The position numbers were made by a program, and so were the translations under genes. 64,000 bases of DNA from Streptomyces decoyicus (lineage in GTDB: Bacteria; Actinomycetota; Actinomycetes; Streptomycetales; Streptomycetaceae), in contig NZ_CP082301.1 in the NCBI RefSeq assembly GCF_019880305.1, forward strand, positions 6,324,001-6,388,000, in the 5' to 3' direction. This document shows positions 15,780-23,641 of the stretch, in pieces; within the stretch, counting starts at the first letter, position 1, and the number at the start of each line of letters is the position of its first letter. The notes beneath the pieces are model-generated. The model was not told the DNA's origin and did no database searches. It was given only the letters and a program-made list of their open reading frames with translations.

Positions 15780-16451
15780 ATGTATCTCAGCCACGACGAC
15801 CCGTCGGACATAGTCCTGGAGTCGCATGGGCAGGGTGACATGCAGATCCTTACCGAGATCGCGCACTGGCTCCGCTCCTTTCTCACTCATGCGCATCCTG
15901 ATCTCGGTCGTAAGGGTGCGGTGTGCCCCTTCATGGAGCAGTCCTTGAAACTCGGGCGTACCGCGCTCAGTTCCGTGGACATCAGCGGGCCGCGCGGAGC
16001 GGGACGGCTGGCGACGACCGCCCGTTCCGCCTTGGCGCGGCTCGGGGACCGCAGCGCGCCCGACAGCGTGTACAACGCCTTCGTCATGGTCCCGGTGGGG
16101 GCGTCCACCGAGGTGCGCCGTGAGCGGATTCTCGAAGTCCAGCAGGAATTGAAGGCGGAAGCCGTCGCGGCCGGCAAGATGGTGGGGGAGTTCTACCCCG
16201 GCCATCCGATGCCGGGAATTCACAGCGCGACGTTCCGCCCCCTGGTCAGCCCTCATCCGGTGCTCGCCGTCCGTGCCATGGTGGTCACCGACATTCTCTT
16301 TCTGACCTTCCCCGCGATTCCGGCGGAGGAACGGCTCTCGTATCTGCGGGTATGGCACGGGCTGTTCGGCGAGGGAACTGCCGGGCCGTGGGGCCAGATC
16401 TACGAGACGGCCCGCGCCGAGGCGGAGAGGGAAGCCAGTGAATACGCTTGA
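15780..16451 (+). CDS. Uncharacterised protein, DUF6875-like, paired with a methyltransferase
   Basis: A 223-residue soluble protein of unknown function. It has a CPFMEQSLKLGRTA segment near residue 45, a central FVMVPVG strand, and a conserved-looking GEFYPGHPMPGIHS...FRPLVSPHPVLAVRAMVV stretch near 140-175. I believe this matches the family labelled DUF6875, but that is from memory. ATG 15780 is chosen because AGGGAGG at 15764-15770 precedes it; the upstream in-frame ATG 15537 would add an implausible Arg-rich extension. Its end overlaps the methyltransferase gene by 14 bases, so the two are made together and probably act on one substrate. No catalytic motif is evident. Confidence 0.65.
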   Translation: MYLSHDDPSDIVLESHGQGDMQILTEIAHWLRSFLTHAHPDLGRKGAVCPFMEQSLKLGRTALSSVDISGPRGAGRLATTARSALARLGDRSAPDSVYNAFVMVPVGASTEVRRERILEVQQELKAEAVAAGKMVGEFYPGHPMPGIHSATFRPLVSPHPVLAVRAMVVTDILFLTFPAIPAEERLSYLRVWHGLFGEGTAGPWGQIYETARAEAEREASEYA

Positions 16452-17436
16452 CCAGGAACGCCGTCGGCTCGCCGAGATCTTCGACATCGCGCCGAGCCGG
16501 GTGCTGTACGCCGTCTCCGCACTGGGTGTTGCCGATCAGGTGCCTCCCGGGGGCGTCGCCGTGGAGAAGATCGCCGCTGCCCTCGGCACGGACGCCGGGC
16601 GCCTGTCGCGTCTCGTGCGGGCCGCCGAATCGCTGGGCGTCTTCCGGGTGGACGAGGCGGGGACGGTCCGTCTCACTCCGGCCGGCACGCTGCTGCGATC
16701 GGACCAACCGGGCAGTCTGCGCGCCGAATTCTCCGACAACGATCTCTTCACTTCCTGGGGCCTGTTCGCCGAAACGGTGCGTGGTGGCCTTCCCAGCTAC
16801 GAAATCGCCAACGGCACCAAAATCTTCGACAGCATGAGTGGCGACGCCCACGCGCTCGAAACGTTCCACGAGCACATGCGGATGCGTGCCCTGCAGATGT
16901 ACCGCTCGCTGCTTCCCTTTCTCCTCCGGCGCTGCGCCGAGGACGTCGTGGACCTGGCGGGGGGTACGGGCGGGCTCAGCGAACTCCTGCTGGAGGGCAG
17001 CGAAACCCTCCGGGTCACCCTCACCGACCTGCCCGAGGTCATCGCACTCGTCCCGCCGGACCTGTTGCGACGGTACGGCCACCGATTCTCGGTCGAGGCC
17101 GGCGACATGCAGGAGGGAATTCCCCGGGGATATGGCACCTATCTGCTCGGAAGTGTGCTGCACGACTGGCCCGATGACGAGTCCGCAGTGATTCTGCGCC
17201 GTTGTGCCGACGCCATGATTCCCGGCAGTGAACTCATCCTGCTGGAAAGGGTGCTGGCCGATTCCGGCCCGGACACGCGTCGCATGGGCGACATGTGGAT
17301 GATGGCGATGACCGGAGGACAGGAACGGACCCGGCAGGAGTGGGCCGAGCTGGCCGACGGCGCCGGACTGACCCTGCGGCACGTCCACCACGGAGCCACG
17401 GAGATCTCGGCGGTCGTGCTGGGCCGTGCCGGATGA
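16438..17436 (+). CDS. SAM-dependent O-methyltransferase (hydroxyindole/polyketide OMT type)
   Basis: A 332-residue methyltransferase of the plant and bacterial O-methyltransferase 2 family. The N-terminal winged-helix dimerisation domain occupies about residues 10-90. The SAM-binding glycine motif VDLAGGTGG lies near 165-173, an acidic LTDLPEV follows, and the catalytic-base motif LHDWPDDES lies near 240. In natural-product clusters this family methylates hydroxyl groups of aromatic or small-molecule intermediates. The target here is unknown; a hydroxylated residue of the peptide is one option. The GTG start at 16438 has GAGAGGGA upstream and overlaps the preceding gene. Confidence 0.88.
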   Translation: MNTLDQERRRLAEIFDIAPSRVLYAVSALGVADQVPPGGVAVEKIAAALGTDAGRLSRLVRAAESLGVFRVDEAGTVRLTPAGTLLRSDQPGSLRAEFSDNDLFTSWGLFAETVRGGLPSYEIANGTKIFDSMSGDAHALETFHEHMRMRALQMYRSLLPFLLRRCAEDVVDLAGGTGGLSELLLEGSETLRVTLTDLPEVIALVPPDLLRRYGHRFSVEAGDMQEGIPRGYGTYLLGSVLHDWPDDESAVILRRCADAMIPGSELILLERVLADSGPDTRRMGDMWMMAMTGGQERTRQEWAELADGAGLTLRHVHHGATEISAVVLGRAG

Positions 17437-17440
17437 GCGA

Positions 17441-17486
17441 TAGCTCTTGATGCCGATTTCCGGCGCCCGGTCATACCTGAGAGCTA
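17441..17486. promoter_or_regulatory. spaced inverted repeat between methyltransferase and hydrolase
   Basis: TAGCTCT at 17441-17447 and AGAGCTA at 17480-17486 form 7-base arms 32 bases apart, in an unusually AT-containing gap of 146 bases before the secreted hydrolase gene. It could be an operator or a weak terminator. Confidence 0.25.
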
Positions 17487-17582
17487 CAAACCGAGTTGGC
17501 GCCTGAGCGTGACGATTTACCGGGTCCGGAAATCTAGCCTTTCCAGTCAGTTGAGCGAATGACGGGAAAGGAACGGCTGTCG

Positions 17583-18572
17583 ATGCGAGCTCGTAGATGG
17601 GGGAGACGTGGGCTGCTGGTGGCCGTTGCCGCAACCCTCGTGTTGTCGGTCAGCGCCGCTGCCCGGTCCGCCGTCCCCGGCACCCCCGCCCCGCCACGTC
17701 TCCCCGCGGTCAAGGCCGGCACGCTGGACGCACGCTACGCCGTGATGCGCGCCTCCATCGCCGCGTCCGAGCGTGCCGCGCACCGGATCGGCGACCGCGA
17801 CCGGGAACGCCATCTGCATCAACTGGCCGCCCCGGGAAGGAACTTCCTCTCCTTCAGCGCCGAAGGCGACGGCCAGGCGGTGGAGGTCCTCGGTGACCTC
17901 GCCGCCGCCGGCCGGATCGCGGTTCTGGTACCGGGGTCGGACACCACGATCGACACCTTCGACTACCTCGGCTCGCGCCGGGCCTCGCTCGGCGGCGGCG
18001 CCCGCGCGCTCCACGACGAGCTGCGCCGGGTCTCGCGTACCCCGGTGGCCGTGGTGGCCTGGTACGGCTACCGCGCACCCCGGACGATGAGCCGGGACGT
18101 GCTGAGCACCGCACGCGCCACCGAAGGCGGCAGCCGGTTGCAGCGGCTGCTGGAAGAGCTGCGGTCCGTGAGCCCCGCGGCACGGGTGACGCTCCTGTGC
18201 CACTCGTACGGCTCCGCGGTCTGCGGCAGCGCCGTCGGCGGCATGGGCCGTGCGGCCGCCTCCTCCCTCGCCGGCCTCGCGGTCTTCGGCAGCCCCGGCA
18301 TGGGAGTCGAGTCCGCGGCCGAACTCTCCGGCGTCCCGGTGTGGGCCGGGCGGGGAGCGCGGGACTGGATCGCGGGAGCGCCGCACATCAGCCTCTCCGC
18401 GTTCGGCGGGACGCTGGGCTTCGGCGCCGATCCGGTGTCCGGGGCCTTCGGTGCCGAGCCGTTCGCCGCCGGCACCGGCGGGCACAGCGACTATCTCGCG
18501 CCGGGCAGCCTTCCGCTGCACAACCTCGCGCTGATCGCCGCGGGACGGACGTCGGAGGTCTCCCGTGGCTGA
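17583..18572 (+). CDS. Secreted alpha/beta hydrolase
   Basis: A 329-residue exported serine hydrolase. The N-terminus is a signal peptide (RARRWGRRG, then a hydrophobic run to SAAARS). The nucleophile elbow is CHSYGS with Ser208, and a C-terminal GGHSDYL supplies a likely catalytic His. The arrangement, including the segment RIAVLVPGSDTTIDTFDYLG, resembles the secreted alpha/beta hydrolases once grouped as DUF1023. ATG 17583 is chosen over ATG 17559 because AAAGGA at 17567-17572 precedes it and it gives a normal signal peptide. It is translationally coupled to a membrane acyltransferase gene (8-base overlap), suggesting a shared extracytoplasmic substrate. A direct role in peptide synthesis is not shown. 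Confidence 0.8.
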   Translation: MRARRWGRRGLLVAVAATLVLSVSAAARSAVPGTPAPPRLPAVKAGTLDARYAVMRASIAASERAAHRIGDRDRERHLHQLAAPGRNFLSFSAEGDGQAVEVLGDLAAAGRIAVLVPGSDTTIDTFDYLGSRRASLGGGARALHDELRRVSRTPVAVVAWYGYRAPRTMSRDVLSTARATEGGSRLQRLLEELRSVSPAARVTLLCHSYGSAVCGSAVGGMGRAAASSLAGLAVFGSPGMGVESAAELSGVPVWAGRGARDWIAGAPHISLSAFGGTLGFGADPVSGAFGAEPFAAGTGGHSDYLAPGSLPLHNLALIAAGRTSEVSRG

Positions 18573-19851
18573 CGTACGCCTGCGGCCCCCGGTCGAACCC
18601 CTCGGCGCCCCGATACCCGCCCGCGTGCCCACCGGCCCGCGGATCGCCGGCCGGCTGCACGCACTGGTACTCCGGATCGACGCCGCGACCCCCGCCGACC
18701 GCGACCGGGCGTTCGATGTGCTGCGGGCCCTGTCCGTCGTGGGCGTCGTGCTCGGCCACTGGCTGGTGACCGCGGTGACGCTGCGGGCCGACGGCCACCT
18801 CATGGGGGACAGCCCGCTGCGCCACATGCCCGCCCTGACGCCGGTGTCCTGGGTGCTCCAGCCCCTGGCGATCTTCTTCTTCGTCGGCGGCCGGGTCGCG
18901 GCCCAGGGCTATGCCACCGCACGGACCGCACGCCCGGACTACGGCCGCTGGCTGGCCGGGCGGCTGCGCCGGCTGCTGCGGCCGGTGGGAACGCTGCTGT
19001 TCCTGTGGATGCTGGTGGTGCTCGGCCTGGCCGGCGCCGGTGTCGCTCACGAGACGATCAGCACCCTGCTGAATCTGGTGGTCTCGCCCTTGTGGTTCCT
19101 GCTGGTGTTCCTCGCGCTGACCGCCGCCACCCCCCTCGTGCGGCGGGCGCCGGGACGGATCGCCGTCGTGGCGTGTGCCGTGGTGGCCGTGCTGGACGTG
19201 GCACATTTCGCCACCGGCGGGGTCGCCTGGGTCGAGACGGTCCGCAATGTGAATGTCCTGGCGGGCTGGCTGGTTCCGTACTGCCTGGGCGCGGTGTGGG
19301 CCGCCGGTGGTTTCTCCCGCCGCCGGCCCGCGGCCACCCTGCTCGTCACCGGACTCCTGGCCACCGCCGCACTGATCGGGTGGGGCGGCTATCCCGCCAG
19401 CATGGTCGGGGTCCCCGGTGCCGCCATGTCGAACCTCAACCCGCTCTCGCTCGCCGCCGTCACCTTCGGTCTGGCCCAGTGCGGCGCGGCCCTGCTGCTG
19501 AGCGGCCCGCTGCGCCGCCTCGTCGGACAGCCGGGGTCCGCGGCCGCCCCCGCGCCCGGCGGCCAACGGTCGGCCACACCGGGCCAGTTCGCCTGGGCGC
19601 TCGTGGCCCTGATGAACCTCTCCGTGATCACGATCTTCCTCTGGCACCAGACCGCGATGCTCTCGACGACCGCGGTCACCCTGGCGCTCACCGGCCCGCT
19701 CTTCGGCCTCCACACCGCACCCGATGCCTGGGCCTGGGTCCTGGTCCGCCTGCTCTGGGTACCCGTGTTCGTCCTGCTGTTGGTGGCACTGTGCAGGGCC
19801 TTCCAGCACGTCGAGGGCGACTCACGGCGCAGCCGGAACAAGGCCTCCTGA
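18565..19851 (+). CDS. Membrane acyltransferase, acyltransferase-3 family
   Basis: A 428-residue integral membrane protein with about ten hydrophobic segments. Near residue 52-64 it shows the family pattern of an Arg followed by a His in the first membrane helix (LRALSVVGVVLGHW), and FLWHQTAM near residue 355. Acyltransferase-3 proteins move acyl groups onto sugars, peptides or lipids at the membrane. It starts at GTG 18565 (GGAGG at 18556-18560) inside the end of the secreted hydrolase gene. The last codons lie within the first unit of an 18-base tandem repeat that continues past the stop. Confidence 0.82.
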   Translation: MADVRLRPPVEPLGAPIPARVPTGPRIAGRLHALVLRIDAATPADRDRAFDVLRALSVVGVVLGHWLVTAVTLRADGHLMGDSPLRHMPALTPVSWVLQPLAIFFFVGGRVAAQGYATARTARPDYGRWLAGRLRRLLRPVGTLLFLWMLVVLGLAGAGVAHETISTLLNLVVSPLWFLLVFLALTAATPLVRRAPGRIAVVACAVVAVLDVAHFATGGVAWVETVRNVNVLAGWLVPYCLGAVWAAGGFSRRRPAATLLVTGLLATAALIGWGGYPASMVGVPGAAMSNLNPLSLAAVTFGLAQCGAALLLSGPLRRLVGQPGSAAAPAPGGQRSATPGQFAWALVALMNLSVITIFLWHQTAMLSTTAVTLALTGPLFGLHTAPDAWAWVLVRLLWVPVFVLLLVALCRAFQHVEGDSRRSRNKAS

Positions 19852-19950
19852 ACCACCAAGGCTTCCTGAGCCACCAAGGCTTCCTGAGCCACCAAGGCTT
19901 CCTGAACCACCAAGGCCTGCTGAACCACCATGGCTTCCTGAACCACCTGG
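19843..19950. repeat. 18-bp tandem repeat, six units
   Basis: Six head-to-tail copies of an 18-base unit, consensus GCTTCCTGAACCACCAAG, differing by one to three bases. The first copy contains the stop codon of the acyltransferase gene; the rest lie in the gap before the convergent exporter genes. No spacers separate the units. Confidence 0.95.
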
Positions 19951-20024
19951 GCGCACAGCCTCTCTGCCTTGACGGACCACTTCACGCCCTCCGCTGCGCA
20001 GGCCCCGCAGGTGACGGCAGAGCT

Positions 20025-20058
20025 CGATCGGCCCCGGCACATCTGCCGGGGCCGATCG
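20025..20058. terminator. perfect 15-bp hairpin between convergent genes
   Basis: Arms 20025-20039 and 20044-20058 (CGATCGGCCCCGGCA and its complement) pair perfectly around a 4-base loop, midway between the acyltransferase gene and the minus-strand exporter permease. It can serve both directions. Confidence 0.85.
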
Positions 20059-20082
20059 CCGTGTGCCCGCCCGGCGCCTGCC

Positions 20083-22617
20083 TCAGGACCGCCGGGTGAC
20101 GCCTTCCACCGGGCGTACCCGCAGCAGCAGCCGCAAGGGGACACCGGTGGCCAGCAGGCTCAGCGCGACCGTGCCGGCCGCGACGAGGAGCAGCAACTGC
20201 GGTGGCAGATACGGGAACGTCGCCCCGGTACTGTCCTCGACCAGCGGTGTCAGGGTCACCAGCGCGATCGTCAGGCCGGCGGCCAGACCGGTCAGCGCCA
20301 CCGTCAAGGCCTCCAGCCGGACCGTCCGGCGCACCGTCCGTACACTCGTGCCGATCAGCCGCAGCATCGAGACCTCCCGCAACTGCTCGAAGGTGACCAT
20401 GGCGAGGGTGTTGGCCGCGGTGATGCCCGCGAAGCCGGCGATCATGCTCAACGCCATGAACTCCAGCCAGGTGAACGACTCGTCCGCCGCGTCGCGGGCC
20501 TCGGCGAACGCCGCGTCGGTCCGCACCGTGGCACCGGGCGAGGCGCCGGCGACGGTGCGCAGCTCCTGATCGAGCCGCGCACCCCCGTCCCCGGAGTCCG
20601 CGCGGACGAGGATGCGGTCGTCGAGCTGGTGGGTCAGATGGCCGGCGACGGTGGCCCGCGGCAGCAGTACCTCGCCCACGCCGAGCCCCCGGCTGTAGGT
20701 GGCCGCCACCACCGGCCGCACCACGGTGCCGTCACCGAGCCACAACGTGATCCGCCGGCCCACACCGGTGTCCGCCCGGTCGGCGACCCGCTGGTCGACG
20801 GCCACCGTCCCGTCGCCGGAACCCGGGGTGCCACCGGCCCGGACCCCGGACAGGGCTCCGGAGCGGACCTGCGGGTCGAGGTTCCGCGCCAGCGTTTCAC
20901 CGGTTCCGGAGAAGGCGCTGCCGGAGACGGCGCCGTCACCGGGCTTCGCGCCCGGGTGCCCGGGTCCGGCCAGCAGCCCCACCTCGGTCACCCCCGTCGC
21001 GGCCCGCACACCGGGCAGTCGGGCGACGTCGTCGGCCACCCGGCCGGGCAGGCCGCCCGGCGCCTCGATGACGCGGTCGGCAGTGACCGCCGCCGCGCTC
21101 TGCGTGCTCTTCTCATGGGTCAGGGTGGTCTGCTGTCCGATCTTGGTCACGCCGAACGCCACCACCAGCGCCACCGGCACGATCGCCGACGACAGACGGC
21201 GAGCCCTGGCCCGGCCGTTGAGGGTCGCCAGTTCGCCCGTGGCGCCGAAGAGCCGCATCGGCACCCCCAGAATCTCGGTGGCGGCACGGGCGAGCAACGG
21301 CCCCAGCAGGGACACCGAGACCAGGAAGAGCAACAGGACGAAGGGCGCGGCCTTGTTGGCCGTCGCACCACCCAGGGCGAGCACCTGGACGGCCACCACC
21401 GCACCACCGGCCAGCGCCGCCAGACCGAGCAGCAGACGCAGGGGACCGATGCCGCGACGGGGCAGCGCCGACTCGCTCAGCGCTTCGGCCGGGCGGCTGC
21501 GGGCGGCACGGTGCGAGGCGATCAGGCTGCCGGGCACCGCGGCGAGCAGCCCGGTGAGGGCGGCCGCGGCGACCGGGAGCCAGCTGAACGTCAGCTCCGT
21601 GCCCGGCGGCAGCAGATGGCGGGCATCCATGGCGTCGAACACCAGCCGGGCCAGCAGATGGCCCGGGGCGCTGCCGGCCGCCACCGCCAGTACGGCCACC
21701 AGCGTGGCCTCGGCAGCGGCCATCCGCCGGATGTGGCCCGGCCGGGCCCCGATGCCGCGCAGCAGCGCGGTCTCCCGCCGGCGCTGCGAGATCGACAGCG
21801 ACATGGTGTTGGCCACCACGAAGATCGAGACGTAGATGCTGAGTCCGCCCATGGCACCGAACATGCCGACGGTGTTCTCCTGGGCCGGAGCGAAGCCCGG
21901 GTTCTCCACCTCGCCGCGCCCGTCGCCCGTGAACACCTTGGCGGAGCCCGCGGCCGCGCGCACCCGCTCGGCGAGCTGCGCGGTGGACACCCCCTCCTCG
22001 GGAAGCACCGCGATCGCGTCCGCCTTCCCCGGGTGGCCGGACAGCCGCCCGGCCTCGGCGTTCTCGAACCAGGCGCCGGGAGTCCGGGCGGCGAGCACGC
22101 CGGCGACCTCGAAGGACCCGGCCCCGGCCGGGCTCGTCAGCGTCACGGTGTCGCCCCGGGACACCCCCAAGGCCTTGGCCGTCCGCGTGTCCAGCACGGT
22201 CTGCCCGGGGCGCGGGGTCACTTTCCCCGCTGCGCCGTCCCCGGTTGCCAGCAGCCGGGCCGAGGAGGCCGGCTGGCCGTCCAGGGTGACCGCCGTGCGG
22301 CCCGGTGCGGCGGCGGTGGCCGGAAAGACGGTGTCGGCCACCGCGTCCGACACCTCGGGCAGCGGGGCCAGCCGGTCCGCGAGACCGGTGCCGAGACGGA
22401 CCCGGTCCGGGATCTGCTGCCCGCCCACGAACTGGTCCGCGGCGACGACCACGGGGGCCGGGCGATAGCGCACCGGCTGCGGCGACGCGGTCGCCGCGGC
22501 CAGCAGCAGGGTGCCGCTGGAGATGATCACCACGGCGCCGAAGAGCAGCGCGATGAAGGTGCCGATGAACGCCGAAGGGCGGGAACGGATCTGTGCGAAC
22601 GCGAGGCCGTTGCTCAT
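20083..22617 (-). CDS. FtsX/MacB-type ABC transporter permease
   Basis: An 844-residue permease with two FtsX-type halves. One N-terminal membrane helix (residues 18-42) is followed by an extracytoplasmic domain, three helices near 255-400, further helices near 405-460, a second extracytoplasmic domain, and three C-terminal helices near 690-835. The segments NTMSLSISQRRRETALLRGIGA and TFEQLREVSMLRLIGTS are the paired FtsX-fold loops. It overlaps the ATPase stop (ATGA). Such duplicated permeases with a LolD/MacB-type ATPase commonly export or confer resistance to peptide antibiotics in actinomycetes. Confidence 0.9.
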   Translation of the reverse strand: MSNGLAFAQIRSRPSAFIGTFIALLFGAVVIISSGTLLLAAATASPQPVRYRPAPVVVAADQFVGGQQIPDRVRLGTGLADRLAPLPEVSDAVADTVFPATAAAPGRTAVTLDGQPASSARLLATGDGAAGKVTPRPGQTVLDTRTAKALGVSRGDTVTLTSPAGAGSFEVAGVLAARTPGAWFENAEAGRLSGHPGKADAIAVLPEEGVSTAQLAERVRAAAGSAKVFTGDGRGEVENPGFAPAQENTVGMFGAMGGLSIYVSIFVVANTMSLSISQRRRETALLRGIGARPGHIRRMAAAEATLVAVLAVAAGSAPGHLLARLVFDAMDARHLLPPGTELTFSWLPVAAAALTGLLAAVPGSLIASHRAARSRPAEALSESALPRRGIGPLRLLLGLAALAGGAVVAVQVLALGGATANKAAPFVLLLFLVSVSLLGPLLARAATEILGVPMRLFGATGELATLNGRARARRLSSAIVPVALVVAFGVTKIGQQTTLTHEKSTQSAAAVTADRVIEAPGGLPGRVADDVARLPGVRAATGVTEVGLLAGPGHPGAKPGDGAVSGSAFSGTGETLARNLDPQVRSGALSGVRAGGTPGSGDGTVAVDQRVADRADTGVGRRITLWLGDGTVVRPVVAATYSRGLGVGEVLLPRATVAGHLTHQLDDRILVRADSGDGGARLDQELRTVAGASPGATVRTDAAFAEARDAADESFTWLEFMALSMIAGFAGITAANTLAMVTFEQLREVSMLRLIGTSVRTVRRTVRLEALTVALTGLAAGLTIALVTLTPLVEDSTGATFPYLPPQLLLLVAAGTVALSLLATGVPLRLLLRVRPVEGVTRRS

Positions 22618-23504
22618 CCCCTGCCCCGCATCCCGGGCGCCGCCGACTGCGGCCGGTCGGTGGCCGACGTCAGCACCCGCATACGGGCCGAGATCTCCTC
22701 CGGGTCGCCCAGCATCAGTTCGTCGGAGACCTCTCCGTCGACCAGGAACAGCACCCGGTCCGCCCAGGCGGCAGCGCTGGGCTCGTGAGTGACCATGACG
22801 ACGGTCGCGCCCAGGTTGTCCACCGCCTCCCGCAGCAGGGTGAGCACCTCCGCCGCCGTGGTGGTGTCCAGTGCCCCGGTGGGCTCGTCGGCGAAGATGA
22901 CGTCCGGCTCGGTGATCAGGGCACGGGCGATGGCGACGCGCTGCTGCTGTCCGCCGGAGAGTTCACCCGGGCGGTGCCGCGCCCGGTCGGGCAGTCCGAC
23001 CCGGGCCAGCATCTGCTCGATGGCGCCCCGGTCGACCGGTCGGCCGGCCAACTTCAGGGGCAGCCGGACATTCTGATAGACCGTCAGTGCAGGCAGCAGG
23101 TTGAAGTGCTGGAAGACGAAGCCCAGACGGTTCAGGCGCAGGTCGCTCAGCCTGCTCTCGCGCAGCTTCGTCAGATCGGTGTCACCGAGCAGCACCGAGC
23201 CCGAGGTCGGCCGGTCGAGCCCCGCGGCGCATTGCAGGAAGGTGCTCTTGCCCGACCCGGACGGGCCCATCACGGCGGTGAAACTGGCGCGGGGCAAAGC
23301 GATGCCGACCCCACGCAGCGCGTGCACGGCGCTGTTCCCGCGTCCGTACCGTTTGTGCACGTCCCGCAGCGTCACCGCGGGTTCCCCCGGGAGGTACTCG
23401 GAGGCCGGCAGGGGCCGTTGTCCCCCGAGGCGGGCATCGGGGAGCGCCGGACTCTCCTCGCCCTCGGCCCGACCGGAGCTTGGATGCCGAGACCGACGGA
23501 ACAT
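22614..23504 (-). CDS. LolD/MacB-type ABC transporter ATPase
   Basis: A 296-residue ATPase. An acidic, probably unstructured N-terminus of about 45 residues precedes the domain, which shows Walker A GPSGSGKST, the Q-loop FVFQHFNLLPALTVYQNV, signature LSGGQQQRVAIARAL and Walker B VIFADEPTGALD, followed by the His switch VTHEPSAA. ATG 23504 is chosen because AGGGAGG precedes it on this strand. It works with the overlapping permease gene. Confidence 0.92.
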   Translation of the reverse strand: MFRRSRHPSSGRAEGEESPALPDARLGGQRPLPASEYLPGEPAVTLRDVHKRYGRGNSAVHALRGVGIALPRASFTAVMGPSGSGKSTFLQCAAGLDRPTSGSVLLGDTDLTKLRESRLSDLRLNRLGFVFQHFNLLPALTVYQNVRLPLKLAGRPVDRGAIEQMLARVGLPDRARHRPGELSGGQQQRVAIARALITEPDVIFADEPTGALDTTTAAEVLTLLREAVDNLGATVVMVTHEPSAAAWADRVLFLVDGEVSDELMLGDPEEISARMRVLTSATDRPQSAAPGMRGRG

Positions 23505-23599
23505 GAAGATCCTCCCTGAGGACTGTGCGACCCCGCGCGGGCGGGCAGCGGGGTGCCGGAGCGTCGAAGTGAGATGAGGGATGCATACCGCCCGGAGTC

Positions 23600-23629
23600 G
23601 GGGTGTCACCGTGCGAGACGGGACACCCC
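23600..23629 (-). terminator. hairpin after the amidase gene
   Basis: Eight-base arms GGGGTGTC / GACACCCC (23600-23607 with 23622-23629) with a 14-base loop lie 12 bases past the amidase stop. Confidence 0.55.
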
Positions 23630-23641
23630 CAACCCCGTAAC

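Noticed and set aside
19843..19950. CRISPR array
   Set aside because: The repeat units are directly adjacent with no spacers and no cas genes are nearby.
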